In this document: positions 1 through 9,689 of the stretch, piece by piece
Layout of the letters: every line of letters starts with the position of its first letter
Position numbering within the stretch: the stretch's first letter is position 1
Assembly: GCF_040581485.1 (NCBI RefSeq)
Contig: NC_090128.1
Coordinates: 29,542,931-29,606,930 of the forward strand
Source: Linepithema humile
Lineage: Eukaryota > Arthropoda > Insecta > Hymenoptera > Formicidae
Length of the DNA: 64,000 nucleotides
Direction of reading: 5' to 3'
Translations under genes and position numbers: made by a program
Notes under the pieces: model-generated
Told to the model about the DNA's origin: nothing
The model's database searches: none
The model's input: only the letters and a program-made list of their open reading frames with translations

Positions 1-268
1 TAAACTATTTTTATCACTAGTTGTGAAGTTTCTTGATCGTTGCATTGTTATCTATTTTTAATTGTTAATATATTTATATACTCTTTCACTTTTATATCAC
101 TTTCTTTTTATTGTGTATTTAACGTGCCGTCACCGTGCTAAAAGATTACAGGTTAGGATCAGTTAGAATCGATGACGTGTATTTTAGTTACAAGTTTCGA
201 AGTTGGCTATTCTGAAAAGTTAACGGACGGTTAGGCTTAACCGACGTTGGAAAAAGTGGCCCTTAGTG

Positions 269-600
269 GGGTTGTTTACATACGCTTTGTAGCCTACGTG
301 CTCTATGTCCTCTCTCCCTCACTTCCACGCTTTCTCTCTCGCACGCGTTATCGGCACGCACATTCCTTTCCCCTACTCCTAAATCACACTTGAATCCTTC
401 GACACGACCAGTGATGCCAATTCGAGCTCGCTGGTACCATGGGTACCGTAGTGGAGGGGATACCCACCGTGTGCTCGCCGAGCCACACGTACGTGTGACG
501 TAAGCGATTCTCGCTTGTGTGCACGCTTCCCCTACCACGGAGCTCTGGTGCTGGCCGGCTCGAGTTTGCATCACTGCTCCTGAGTTGTTACTATTCGCAC
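269..600. repeat. Palindromic dispersed repeat, copy 1
   Basis: About 198 bp here (269-466) recur almost unchanged at 18634-18830. Downstream, the segment around 525-580 is an imperfect inverted copy of 408-466; shared landmarks are the GCATCACTG box and a CCCCT..CCAC block. The unit is therefore a hairpin-like repeat with a central segment near 468-524. Small open frames here are not conserved as protein in the second copy. Probably a non-autonomous element; family not recognised. Confidence 0.7.
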
Positions 601-1726
601 GGCGGCACTTGAGCGAGACAGACCGTTCGCGTATCGGCGCGTTATTCCCCTCCCCCTAACTACCCCCAATTCTTATTACTTCTCAGTTTTTCACCTTCCT
701 TCCCCTTTCTACCATTACCTGTTGCGTACATGGCAGCGTGTCGAACGCGTATTCCGTGCGATGAGCGATATTCGAGTTTAACTTTCATTCTAATATGAGA
801 AAATACGCGTCGGGAGTGTCGGCTAAAATATCGTATGATTATTGTAACATCGTTCCGCTGTAATTTCACAGTAATATAAAACGCGGAGTGCCGTTTAAAG
901 TGCCGTGCGCTTTTCATATTTGCGTCGCGATCGCGTGTAAATACTTTATAGACAACTGAGAGGAGGAGGAGTTATACCGAGAGTTATAGCGAATCTATAG
1001 ATGAACGTATTTTTGCTGTATAACAAATATTGGGACACGATTTTTTTTTACTTTAGGCTTGGCTCGGGGGAGGGAAAGGTCGGTTTCAATCATAAAATCT
1101 CCACTACGGCAGGGCAATCTTCGGTTCTACGTGCAGCGCGCTAGTTGTACAGATAGCCGGACTGTCGAAGGTAGTCGAGGACGGCTACCGGAGTTAGTCA
1201 AACGCTACCGATTGCTTTTCAGATGTCTTGTATCTAGTCGGTTGATTGGATGACTAATCACCTCATCTTCTTCGAGCTTATCTTTGCCTTCTGTTTTGAG
1301 AGAATCGTGCCCCAATTGGTAAATGTGGTCGTCTGAAACGCGGACGGAATTCGCGCGTAACGTCACAGCTTGGACAATTCGATTCGATTCGCCTGTGATG
1401 TCGGGAGTGCCGTTTTAAGTATCGCGCGATTTTCGTATTCAGGTACGCATGCGAGCAATGCATGCGCCGCGAACGCGTGAGATTCAATGTGAGTGCTTCG
1501 AAGGACCACTGAAAGGAGGAGGAGGCTCAGGAGGAGCATCGGGCGCCGGCGGAGCAACTTTACGGTAAGCAGTAATTCATTTATTTGTTGAAAATATTGT
1601 ACATTAAAATATTTGAAAGACAAAATATTTACATTAGTTAATATTTATCATTATTAGAATTTATTCGCATATTTTTTACTTTTTATTTAAATAATTAAAC
1701 TTTTTTAATAATTCTTTTATTACATA
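601..1726. other. No gene recognised; GC-rich then AT-rich DNA
   Basis: No convincing coding region on either strand. A GA-rich purine tract (about 955-975) is partly echoed at 1510-1560, and a short GGAGTGCCG-containing stretch near 855-880 is loosely echoed near 1400-1415, so this may be old duplicated DNA. A good splice-donor-like site (ACG|GTAAGC) lies at 1564-1565, but no supporting exon could be confirmed. Confidence 0.4.
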
Positions 1727-2269
1727 TGTTGTGTGTCGAAAGACCACAACGTAATAATTATAGGTTAATTAGGCAATAACAATAATAAACATTTAGAAGG
1801 CCATTAATCGAGGCCACTTCTCGAGAATCCTGTGACAAAAGTTATTTAATTATTAAACAATTAGGCGCTGACGCGAGCACTCGTTCTTAGAAGCCCGAGT
1901 GTCACTTGCGTCTAAAGTAGGTTAAACAGATCAGCATTTTGGTAACACAATGGATCGATATAGTTCAAGTCTCATTGTGTTCCGAATACTGATCCGTATA
2001 AATTAAGGCGGCACACAAGGCGCCGCGGGGTTTTTATCAGCAAAGTTCCGGACGAAGCACGACACGTCGCGTACACGCGTAACCACGGTAGTACGGTCGC
2101 CGAATAAGTGAGGTGACAAGTGTAATAAGAAGATACCAAATAAAAGCTATTCTATATATATTCAGAAGTGCCTAATTATTCTACACTCTCCGAGCCAAAG
2201 CCCCCTTGACCAGCACGGCGAATCCCGAATCTTTACGCAGCGCCTACCGCCACCAAAGTAGGCGCAACA
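1727..2269 (+). repeat. 5' LTR
   Basis: 543 bp, starting TGTTGTGTGTCG and ending GGCGCAACA. It holds a TATAAATTA box at 1997-2005 and an AATAAA signal at 2139-2144. It matches the 3' LTR at 542 of 543 positions by eye. Confidence 0.95.
1997..2005 (+). promoter_or_regulatory. TATA-like box of the 5' LTR
   Basis: TATAAATTA lies 271 bp into the LTR and is followed by a GC-rich stretch ending CGCGGGG. It is a plausible RNA polymerase II start region for the element's genomic transcript. The same sequence is present in the 3' LTR. Confidence 0.5.
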
Positions 2270-2272
2270 AAT

Positions 2273-2293
2273 TGGTGGCAGCGGTGGGATTCG
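2273..2293 (+). other. Primer-binding site matching tRNA-Leu
   Basis: Begins TGGTGGCAGCGGTGGGATTC three bases after the LTR end. It is complementary to the CCA end, acceptor stem and T-arm of eukaryotic tRNA-Leu of the AAG/UAG type (tRNA end ...CCACCGCTGCCA plus CCA). A 21-base match implies minus-strand priming by this tRNA. The tRNA comparison is from general knowledge. Confidence 0.8.
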
Positions 2294-2712
2294 CCATCTT
2301 TACCGTTTACCTGGATGTTCTGAATACCCTGATGACCTGGGCACGGCTGCAGCTGGACCAAGAAGCCTAACTCGAAGAGTTAGAAGCGCAGGCGCCAGAG
2401 CTAAAAACAACGCAAAACGAAAGTTAAAGTGTTGAAACTGGTGACCAAGAAAGTGACAAGGCCGAAGCAACCCGCAGCAGCAAACAGCAGAGGGACAGCG
2501 TGAGCCTAGCAGAACGCCGCAGGAGCTGAATCAGCGCAACCTGAGCAGAGCGGCCTTATCGCAGAGACGAACCGCGACCTGCCTCAACAGCCGACAGCCG
2601 GACGCAGAAGACAGCCCGACGCAACGGCACGAGCAGCGATTCAACATGCGAGCGATAATAATTCTGTAAGTTACTGACAAAAAAATTGTACACCAAAAAG
2701 TAAGCGGCGTTA

Positions 2713-5700
2713 ATGTCCGAAGAACGCGATAACCCCAACGTGCAACTTAATCGATCCTGGCTATTCAGCAGCCAAGGCCAACGAGCGATAAGCGCACTTA
2801 TAAACCCGAGTCAGGGAACACAGCGTGCGACACACGGAAATCGCGAACTCGAAACACAGAGTTCTAGTACCGAAAACGCGAGCGAGAATCCGGAAGTCCA
2901 CGAGAATATAGAAGTAAATCGACACTACTCTTTCGGGGAAATAGATACTAGTCTAATACCCAAAAGCGAGGATAGGGAAACGCGTCGAAACAGACAAATA
3001 GGCAGTAGAACACCGAGTCGCGCGTCAGCAAATAGCGAGTCCGAACTGACCTCATACGATAGCAGTATATTCGATCCGCGCGAGATAAGATACCGGAGCA
3101 CGATGGCCCAAGCACCGCGCAACATAACTGCCAGCGAGGTAGACGAGGATATAGAATCGTTACGCGAACAACTAAGTAACGAGGGCGAAGAGACCGTAAT
3201 AGAGGCTGGAACGCATAGAAATCGCGAAACTGAGCAGATGGAAATAATGGTCGAATTTATGAGCGACATGCGAGTTCAACTACAAGGGATACAGGAACAC
3301 TTCCACACGCAAATACTACGCTTACAAGAGCAGTTCGTCGATCTACAAGAACAGCAACGCGATATAAGAAACACGATCCGACCAGTCGCGTTCGGGCCTG
3401 ATAATAGGGCACAGGTTTCACCACGACGTGTAACAGAGACGAACGTGACATACGGACGTGGCCCATCCGATATACGAAGTAGGTCCCTACCCGCGACCAG
3501 CTACATGCAATTAAAAGAGGCGCGGAGTATAATACCGGAAATTGACGGTACCTCGCAGCACAAAATTCAAGAATTTTTAAGCGCAAGCACATATGCAATG
3601 GAAAGCATAAATCCTACAGAAGAGTCACAGTTACTCAAGGCCATATTGTGCACTAAGCTAAAGGGAAAGGTCATGCTCGATTTCCAGACGCGAAACATAC
3701 AAACGTTCGCGGAACTGAAGCAAGAACTCGAGGTATGCTATACGACCCGTAAAAGCATTGCTCACCTGCAGTTAGAGTTTAACACACTCAAGCAAAAGCA
3801 GGGGGAGGGCGCTCAAGCATATGGCCTGCGAGTGGATCAGCTCGCAATGAAACTCTATGAGTCAACGATTGAAGGCAAGGGACACACCGTGGCCGAAAAG
3901 AACACGATTAAGGGAACAATACAAGGCCAGGCCCTGCAAAATTTTCAATTAGGATTGCAGGAGGACATAAAAATAATAGTCCGATCGCGGAACTACAGCA
4001 ATCTGCAAGAGGCGATAGCAGTGGCTGCCTCAGAAGAAAAAATGAGAGGCCCAAACGCAATGAATAAGCCTAATTACAAAGCGGTAGGTACCACGCGAGA
4101 AAAACCACCGCAATGTGCAAAATGTGGCAAATGGGGCCACCACGGACGCGAATGCCGCACAAGTCGCTTCGCTAACCGATTCAACTTACCCAAGGCGGAT
4201 GGACAAAGAGTAAACGCTCTTGAAAAATATTGCAAGCATTGCAAAAAGACAGGACACTTGCGCGACGAGTGTTGGCTGCTAAACGGCCGACCCGAAAAGG
4301 GGGCCAACTCAAACGATAATGTACGCCCAAGAGCCATTAAATACACTAAAAGTGATAAGGGCAAGGGCGACGATAGCGACAACGAGAGCGAGGTCACTGC
4401 CAAGAGAACAGCTCGACCAGCAAAAACTCTACAAGTCGCACATACTGATAAAATAGCGCAAACAAACACGGATTTGGATCTAATTAAAATCCCTGTTAAA
4501 GAAATAAAAGGAGAAATATCTACCATGCTAGTGGATACCGGCGCTACATTAACATTAATAAAGTTAAAACATCTGAAGGGAGAAACGCTAATCTATGACG
4601 AAAAAATTACATTAATTGGCGCCACCGGAAGAAAAACGGAAACTTTGGGGATAATTGAAGCCAATATACCCATGCGCAACAAGCGCATAAGACACAAGAT
4701 ACATGTAGTGGGAGATGATTTCCCCATAACACATGAAGGAATTCTGGGCGCAGATTTTTTGAAACGGCATGTGACGCATTGGGAGTACCCCACTAAGCGA
4801 TTAACCATAGGAGAAACTACATTCAAGCTGTTTCCTTATAAGAAAATAACATTGGCACCACGAAGTGAAACAGTCGTGCAGGCCACGACAAGCGAAAACG
4901 CTCTAGGAGTCGTGCACGTATTGGAGACACGACCAGGGGTGATCATCGGCGGTTGTTTAGTAAACGCCAGTGACTATAGCTGTCCCATAAGCGTAATAAA
5001 CACCACCGACGAAGAGATCGAAATACAAGCCCCACACGTCGATATTGAGCCCATAGAAAATAAGGTGGAAGCACAAATCTTAACCACCGGAAAATGCAAA
5101 GAGGAAGATACAGTACCTTTATCGCGTATTGGAAAAATAAAGAAGTCAATAAGGACCGAGCATATGAATTGCGAAGAAGAAAAAGCAATATTGGCAATCT
5201 GCGAAAAATACAGTGACATATTTCATTTGGACGGAGAACCCCTGACCTGCACCGAGGCACTGCAACACGAGATCGTAACTCGAGCCGGTACGGCACCCGC
5301 GAATACGCGACCGTATAGATTACCGGAGAAGCATAAGGCCGAAGTAAATAGACAGGTACAGGAAATGCTAAGAAACGATATCGTACGTCCAAGCTCGAGT
5401 CAATGGAACGCACCACTTTTGGTGGTACCGAAGAAAACAGACGCTTCGGGAAAACCTAAAATGCGAGTCGTGGTCGATTTCCGAAAATTAAACGACTTAA
5501 CAGTCGAAGACTCTTTTCCACTGCCAAATATAACAGATATTTTGGACCAACTAGGGAATTCGAAATATTTTACAACATTAGATCTGGCATCGGGCTATCA
5601 TCAAATACCCATGGCAGACGGAGATAAGCAAAAAACGGCTTTTTCAACGCCCTACGGGCATTATGAATTTAATCGGATGCCGTTCGGGCTAAAGAATGCC

Positions 5701-7704
5701 CCGGCAACGTTTCAAAGATTAATGAATACTATTCTGGCGGGCATACAAGGAATACGGTGTCTGGTCTATTTAGACGACATCGTGATATACGGCGCTAGTT
5801 TAGAAGACCACAACCGACGACTATTAGAAGTATTACAAAAAATACGCGACAATAATCTGAAATTACAGCCGGACAAGTGTGAATTTCTTAGAAAAGAAGT
5901 GGCATATTTAGGACACATAATTACCGAACACGGAATTATGCCTGACCCTGGAAAAATCCAGGCAGTAAAGAATTTCCCTACGCCAAAACGAGTCAAGGAT
6001 GTGCAATCATTCATAGGACTGGCGGGCTATTATAGACGATTTATCGAAAATTTTTCGAAAATAGTCAAACCACTCACGAAATTGATTAGAAAGGGAGTAA
6101 AATTCGAGTGGACACAAGAGCAGCAAGGAGCTTTTGACAATCTAAAGGAGAAATTAATTACCGCTCCCGTCTTGCAGTATCCAAATTTTAACGATGAATT
6201 TATACTGACTACCGACGCATCGGATTTCGCGATAGGAGGTATCTTGTCACAAGGAGTGATAGGACAAGACCGACCAATAGCTTATGCTAGTAGAATTCTT
6301 TCTCGTGCAGAACAAAATTATAACACGACGGAAAAAGAATTACTCGCGATTGTGTGGGCGGTCAAACATTTTCGACCGTACCTATACGGGACCAAATTTA
6401 AAATTGTCACCGACCATAAACCGCTAATTTGGTTGTTTAACGTGACAGATCCAGGATCTCGTCTAATTAGATGGAGACTGAAATTGGAAGAGTACGACTA
6501 TGAAATCGTACACAAAGCCGGAAAGTACAATACAAATGCTGACGCACTAAGTCGCAACGTCGCTCACGATATACATATAATCGACAAGGAGAAAGAGAGT
6601 GACGAAGAGGAAGAAGAAAGAGATAGCGAAAAAGAGATAAAAAGGTACACGGAGGAAGAGAAACAGCAAATATTGTATGAGTATCATGATGCACCGATAG
6701 GCGGGCATCAAGGCGTGCAACGCACCATAAATCGAATCCGTTTGACTCACAATTGGAGAGGGTTAACAAAAGACGTAGAACGATACATTGCCAAATGCGA
6801 GCATTGCCAAAAGAATAAATTAAAACGGCGAAGTAAAGCGCCAATGATTATTACCGATACTCCGGATAGGCCATTCGAAAAATGCGCACTAGATATAGTA
6901 GGACCGTTAACCGTAACTCTAACCGGAAACAAATACGTACTAACATTCCAAGATCATTTCACGAAACTGAGCAAGGCAATGCCCATCGAAAATCAGGAAG
7001 CTGGTACAGTAGCGAAGGCATTCGTTACAAAAATAATTTTGGAATACGGAGTGCCTGATAAAATTCTCACCGACCAAGGAACGAATTTTATGAGCGAAGT
7101 GTTTAAGAGCACTTGCAAACTGTTAAAAATTGAGAAGATTCGTACAAGCGCGTACCACCCGGAAAGTAACGGCGCGCTCGAAAGATCGCACAGGACACTA
7201 GCAGAGTACTTGCGACACTACATAAACGGAGATCAGACCGATTGGGACGAATGGCTGCCCTACGCGATGTTCACATACAATACTACACCACATACAGCGA
7301 CAGGCTATACGCCATTTGAACTGTTGTACGGACACCAAGTTACGCTCCCTACGGCCCTGACATGTCCTCCGAAATTAACGTATACGTATGATGACTACGT
7401 ATCCGAGTTCAAAGAAAGATTGCGCGCAGCACACCAGGTAGCGAAAGCGAACATGCAAGAGGAGAAAGCAAAATCAAAAGAATGCTACGACAAAAAGGCT
7501 AATATAAGCACGTTTAGAGCAGGCGACAAGGTATTGCTATACGATGAAACACTGCGCCGTGGACGCTCTAAGAAATTAGAATCTTTATGGAGAGGACCGC
7601 ATACAATAATTAAACAAAATTCTGACGTGAATTACACTATAAAAGCGGGGAGGAAAAGCATGGTCGTTCATGCGAATCGTTTAAAATTATTTGTGGAACA
7701 ATAA
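2713..7704 (+). CDS. Gag-Pol polyprotein of Ty3/gypsy element
   Basis: An uninterrupted 1663-residue frame fuses Gag and Pol without a frameshift. Gag ends in two CCHC zinc knuckles (Cys468 CX2CX4HX4C and Cys507). Aspartic protease follows (DTGA at 608-611). Reverse transcriptase has YLDD at 1019-1022. RNase H has TDAS at 1167-1170. Integrase has an HHCC zinc domain from about residue 1325 and catalytic D1394, D1454, E1490 (D,D-35-E spacing). All catalytic residues examined are present, so the enzyme set looks intact. A splice-donor-like site lies just upstream (2665|2666), a possible source of a subgenomic mRNA. Confidence 0.95.
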   Translation: MSEERDNPNVQLNRSWLFSSQGQRAISALINPSQGTQRATHGNRELETQSSSTENASENPEVHENIEVNRHYSFGEIDTSLIPKSEDRETRRNRQIGSRTPSRASANSESELTSYDSSIFDPREIRYRSTMAQAPRNITASEVDEDIESLREQLSNEGEETVIEAGTHRNRETEQMEIMVEFMSDMRVQLQGIQEHFHTQILRLQEQFVDLQEQQRDIRNTIRPVAFGPDNRAQVSPRRVTETNVTYGRGPSDIRSRSLPATSYMQLKEARSIIPEIDGTSQHKIQEFLSASTYAMESINPTEESQLLKAILCTKLKGKVMLDFQTRNIQTFAELKQELEVCYTTRKSIAHLQLEFNTLKQKQGEGAQAYGLRVDQLAMKLYESTIEGKGHTVAEKNTIKGTIQGQALQNFQLGLQEDIKIIVRSRNYSNLQEAIAVAASEEKMRGPNAMNKPNYKAVGTTREKPPQCAKCGKWGHHGRECRTSRFANRFNLPKADGQRVNALEKYCKHCKKTGHLRDECWLLNGRPEKGANSNDNVRPRAIKYTKSDKGKGDDSDNESEVTAKRTARPAKTLQVAHTDKIAQTNTDLDLIKIPVKEIKGEISTMLVDTGATLTLIKLKHLKGETLIYDEKITLIGATGRKTETLGIIEANIPMRNKRIRHKIHVVGDDFPITHEGILGADFLKRHVTHWEYPTKRLTIGETTFKLFPYKKITLAPRSETVVQATTSENALGVVHVLETRPGVIIGGCLVNASDYSCPISVINTTDEEIEIQAPHVDIEPIENKVEAQILTTGKCKEEDTVPLSRIGKIKKSIRTEHMNCEEEKAILAICEKYSDIFHLDGEPLTCTEALQHEIVTRAGTAPANTRPYRLPEKHKAEVNRQVQEMLRNDIVRPSSSQWNAPLLVVPKKTDASGKPKMRVVVDFRKLNDLTVEDSFPLPNITDILDQLGNSKYFTTLDLASGYHQIPMADGDKQKTAFSTPYGHYEFNRMPFGLKNAPATFQRLMNTILAGIQGIRCLVYLDDIVIYGASLEDHNRRLLEVLQKIRDNNLKLQPDKCEFLRKEVAYLGHIITEHGIMPDPGKIQAVKNFPTPKRVKDVQSFIGLAGYYRRFIENFSKIVKPLTKLIRKGVKFEWTQEQQGAFDNLKEKLITAPVLQYPNFNDEFILTTDASDFAIGGILSQGVIGQDRPIAYASRILSRAEQNYNTTEKELLAIVWAVKHFRPYLYGTKFKIVTDHKPLIWLFNVTDPGSRLIRWRLKLEEYDYEIVHKAGKYNTNADALSRNVAHDIHIIDKEKESDEEEEERDSEKEIKRYTEEEKQQILYEYHDAPIGGHQGVQRTINRIRLTHNWRGLTKDVERYIAKCEHCQKNKLKRRSKAPMIITDTPDRPFEKCALDIVGPLTVTLTGNKYVLTFQDHFTKLSKAMPIENQEAGTVAKAFVTKIILEYGVPDKILTDQGTNFMSEVFKSTCKLLKIEKIRTSAYHPESNGALERSHRTLAEYLRHYINGDQTDWDEWLPYAMFTYNTTPHTATGYTPFELLYGHQVTLPTALTCPPKLTYTYDDYVSEFKERLRAAHQVAKANMQEEKAKSKECYDKKANISTFRAGDKVLLYDETLRRGRSKKLESLWRGPHTIIKQNSDVNYTIKAGRKSMVVHANRLKLFVEQ

Positions 7705-7736
7705 ACACTTACCTCTCCGCCTCTCCTTGTTTCTCC

Positions 7737-8393
7737 ATGCACTTTATCATATGCGCTACCGGCACGCCAAACCGGAAAAACCCCCGGAGAAAACTTGGGG
7801 GCAACTCTCCCTCGAACTTCGCCGTCACGTCTATTAAATCCTTGCGAAGCGGGAAAGGCTTCCGCGGTAGACGGAGGCGAAACACGCGCCGCGTTCCCGC
7901 GATCGTATCAGACTCAACGATTATACTAATATTATACGAATATTATACTATTATTAATAAAATGTTAACCGATTTACAACGTGACGTACAGAACGTATAT
8001 GACTACTTGTCCTACGCTACACACGGAATTATACACCCTAGGTTAGTTCCGGTAGAGCAAATTTTTAGCGAATTGCGAGCGATAACGCCACACTTGCCTC
8101 AAGGGACGCACTTCCCCTTTGCCCTCGAAAATAGTGGATGGCCGTTACTAGAGAAATTGACCACTGTTAACGCATATTATGCGAACGACACTGTGTACAC
8201 TATATTAAGATTTCCACTTGTATCTTATCCTAAATATAAGTTAATAAAGATAATTCCTCTACCTGTCCATAACCATGGCGAACTATTTACCTTTACGGAA
8301 ATAAACCAACATGTAATTGCCGTTAATCTGGAATTACCCTCCTATGTAACCATGACGGTAGAAAATTTAAGTCGTAAATCAGTATATTTGTAA
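7737..8393 (+). pseudogene. Env-like (F-protein type) remnant, upstream part
   Basis: A 218-codon frame in the env position of insect errantiviruses. Its first third is basic and low in complexity, and no signal peptide or furin-type cleavage region is visible. The second half resembles the middle of baculovirus-F-like envelope proteins of insect retroelements. It ends at a stop about 200 bp before the frame resumes with the membrane anchor at 8597. The N-terminal envelope portion appears missing and the remainder is broken, so this is judged non-functional. Family assignment is by position and general resemblance. Confidence 0.6.
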
Positions 8394-8596
8394 ACCAGAC
8401 AGTCCAGTATATTCTATAAATCCGAGAGCACTCTGTGAAGTACAGTTGTACGCGGGACTAGCGAAAGAATGCGTGCGACGTTAGATATATTAAATCTAAC
8501 CAAACGATTTGGATAGCTCTAAGCAAAGAAAATTCATGGCTGTATTCGACTAATAAAGAACAGGAAATAATTATACAGTGCAAAAATAAAAGAGAT

Positions 8597-9034
8597 ATGC
8601 GAATCAAAATCGAACGCACCGGTAGAATTACATTAGTAAATAATTGTAAAATAATTACGACGGACATGACCATCAGGACTTTAACGTCAACAAGTGACAC
8701 TAGCATTCAAGCCTTTTTGCCGAAATTTAATTTAACTCTAATAAAAGAGACGGTCATAAATAAGCCAGAGGAGGCAATCAGACCAATAAAATTAAAGAAA
8801 ATCATCCAGAGCCCTAAGGAACTCATGGATTTAGGAAGAGAAATAAAAGAAATTAACAAGGAATTAGAAGAAAGTAATGTTGTGCAATTCAAAAAGCCAA
8901 TATTTATTTATCCTATGGTCACTAGTTCTGTAGCCATCGTAGTTATTGTGTTAACTCTATTAATAGGAATGGTAATTGTTCTAGCAAAAAGAAAAAGGGA
9001 AACTCGAGAACTCTCGCAACCCCGGAATGCGTAA
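8597..9034 (+). pseudogene. Env-like remnant, C-terminal part with membrane anchor
   Basis: A 145-codon frame that ends with one strong hydrophobic segment (about residues 102-125) followed by a short basic tail (KRKRE), the layout of a class I envelope anchor. It is separated from the upstream env fragment by a frame change with several stops (8394-8596). Confidence 0.65.
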
Positions 9035-9129
9035 AATTGTAAATCATTATAACATGCACTACTCAGGCTACTACTGTGAGACAACTGCACTAAACAAACG
9101 AAAACTTCGTACCTCCGTTTTCTTCTTTT

Positions 9130-9142
9130 AACGGGGGAGGGA
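9130..9142 (+). other. Polypurine tract of the LTR element
   Basis: AACGGGGGAGGGA abuts the 3' LTR. It is the expected plus-strand primer site for reverse transcription. Confidence 0.85.
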
Positions 9143-9685
9143 TGTTGTGTGTCGAAAGACCACAACGTAATAATTATAGGTTAATTAGGCAATAACAATA
9201 ATAAACATTTAGAAGGCCATTAATCGAGGCCACTTCTCGAGAATCCTGTGACAAAAGTTATTTAATTATTAAACAATTAGGCGCTGACGCGAGCACTCGT
9301 TCTTAGAAGCCCGAGTGTCACTTGCGTCTAAAGTAGGTTAAACAGATCAGCATTTTGGTAACACAATGGATCGATATAGTTCAAGTCTCATTGTGTTCCG
9401 AATACTGATCCGTATAAATTAAGGCGGCACACAAGGCGCCGCGGGGTTTTTATCAGCAAAGTTCCGGACGAAGCACGACACGTCGCGTACACGCGTAACC
9501 ACGATAGTACGGTCGCCGAATAAGTGAGGTGACAAGTGTAATAAGAAGATACCAAATAAAAGCTATTCTATATATATTCAGAAGTGCCTAATTATTCTAC
9601 ACTCTCCGAGCCAAAGCCCCCTTGACCAGCACGGCGAATCCCGAATCTTTACGCAGCGCCTACCGCCACCAAAGTAGGCGCAACA
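9143..9685 (+). repeat. 3' LTR
   Basis: 543 bp, identical to the 5' LTR except A at 9504 for G at 2088. It includes AATAAA at 9555-9560, the likely polyadenylation signal of the element's RNA. It is followed by the CATA target duplication. Confidence 0.95.
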
Positions 9686-9689
9686 CATA

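Larger units (their letters stand above)
1727..9685 (+). mobile_element. Complete Ty3/gypsy errantivirus-like LTR retroelement
   Basis: The element carries 543-bp direct LTRs (1727-2269 and 9143-9685), a primer-binding site, a fused gag-pol frame of 1663 codons, a decayed env-like region and a polypurine tract. It is flanked by a 4-bp CATA duplication (1723-1726 and 9686-9689). The LTRs differ at one position I could find (G at 2088, A at 9504), so insertion is recent. LTR ends are TG...CA. Order gag-PR-RT-RNaseH-IN-env matches insect Ty3/gypsy endogenous retroviruses. Subfamily not assigned. Confidence 0.95.

Noticed and set aside
263..574. Minus-strand 103-codon frame in the first repeat
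   Set aside because: It lies across a dispersed palindromic repeat, has no domain, and the frame is not conserved in the second copy.
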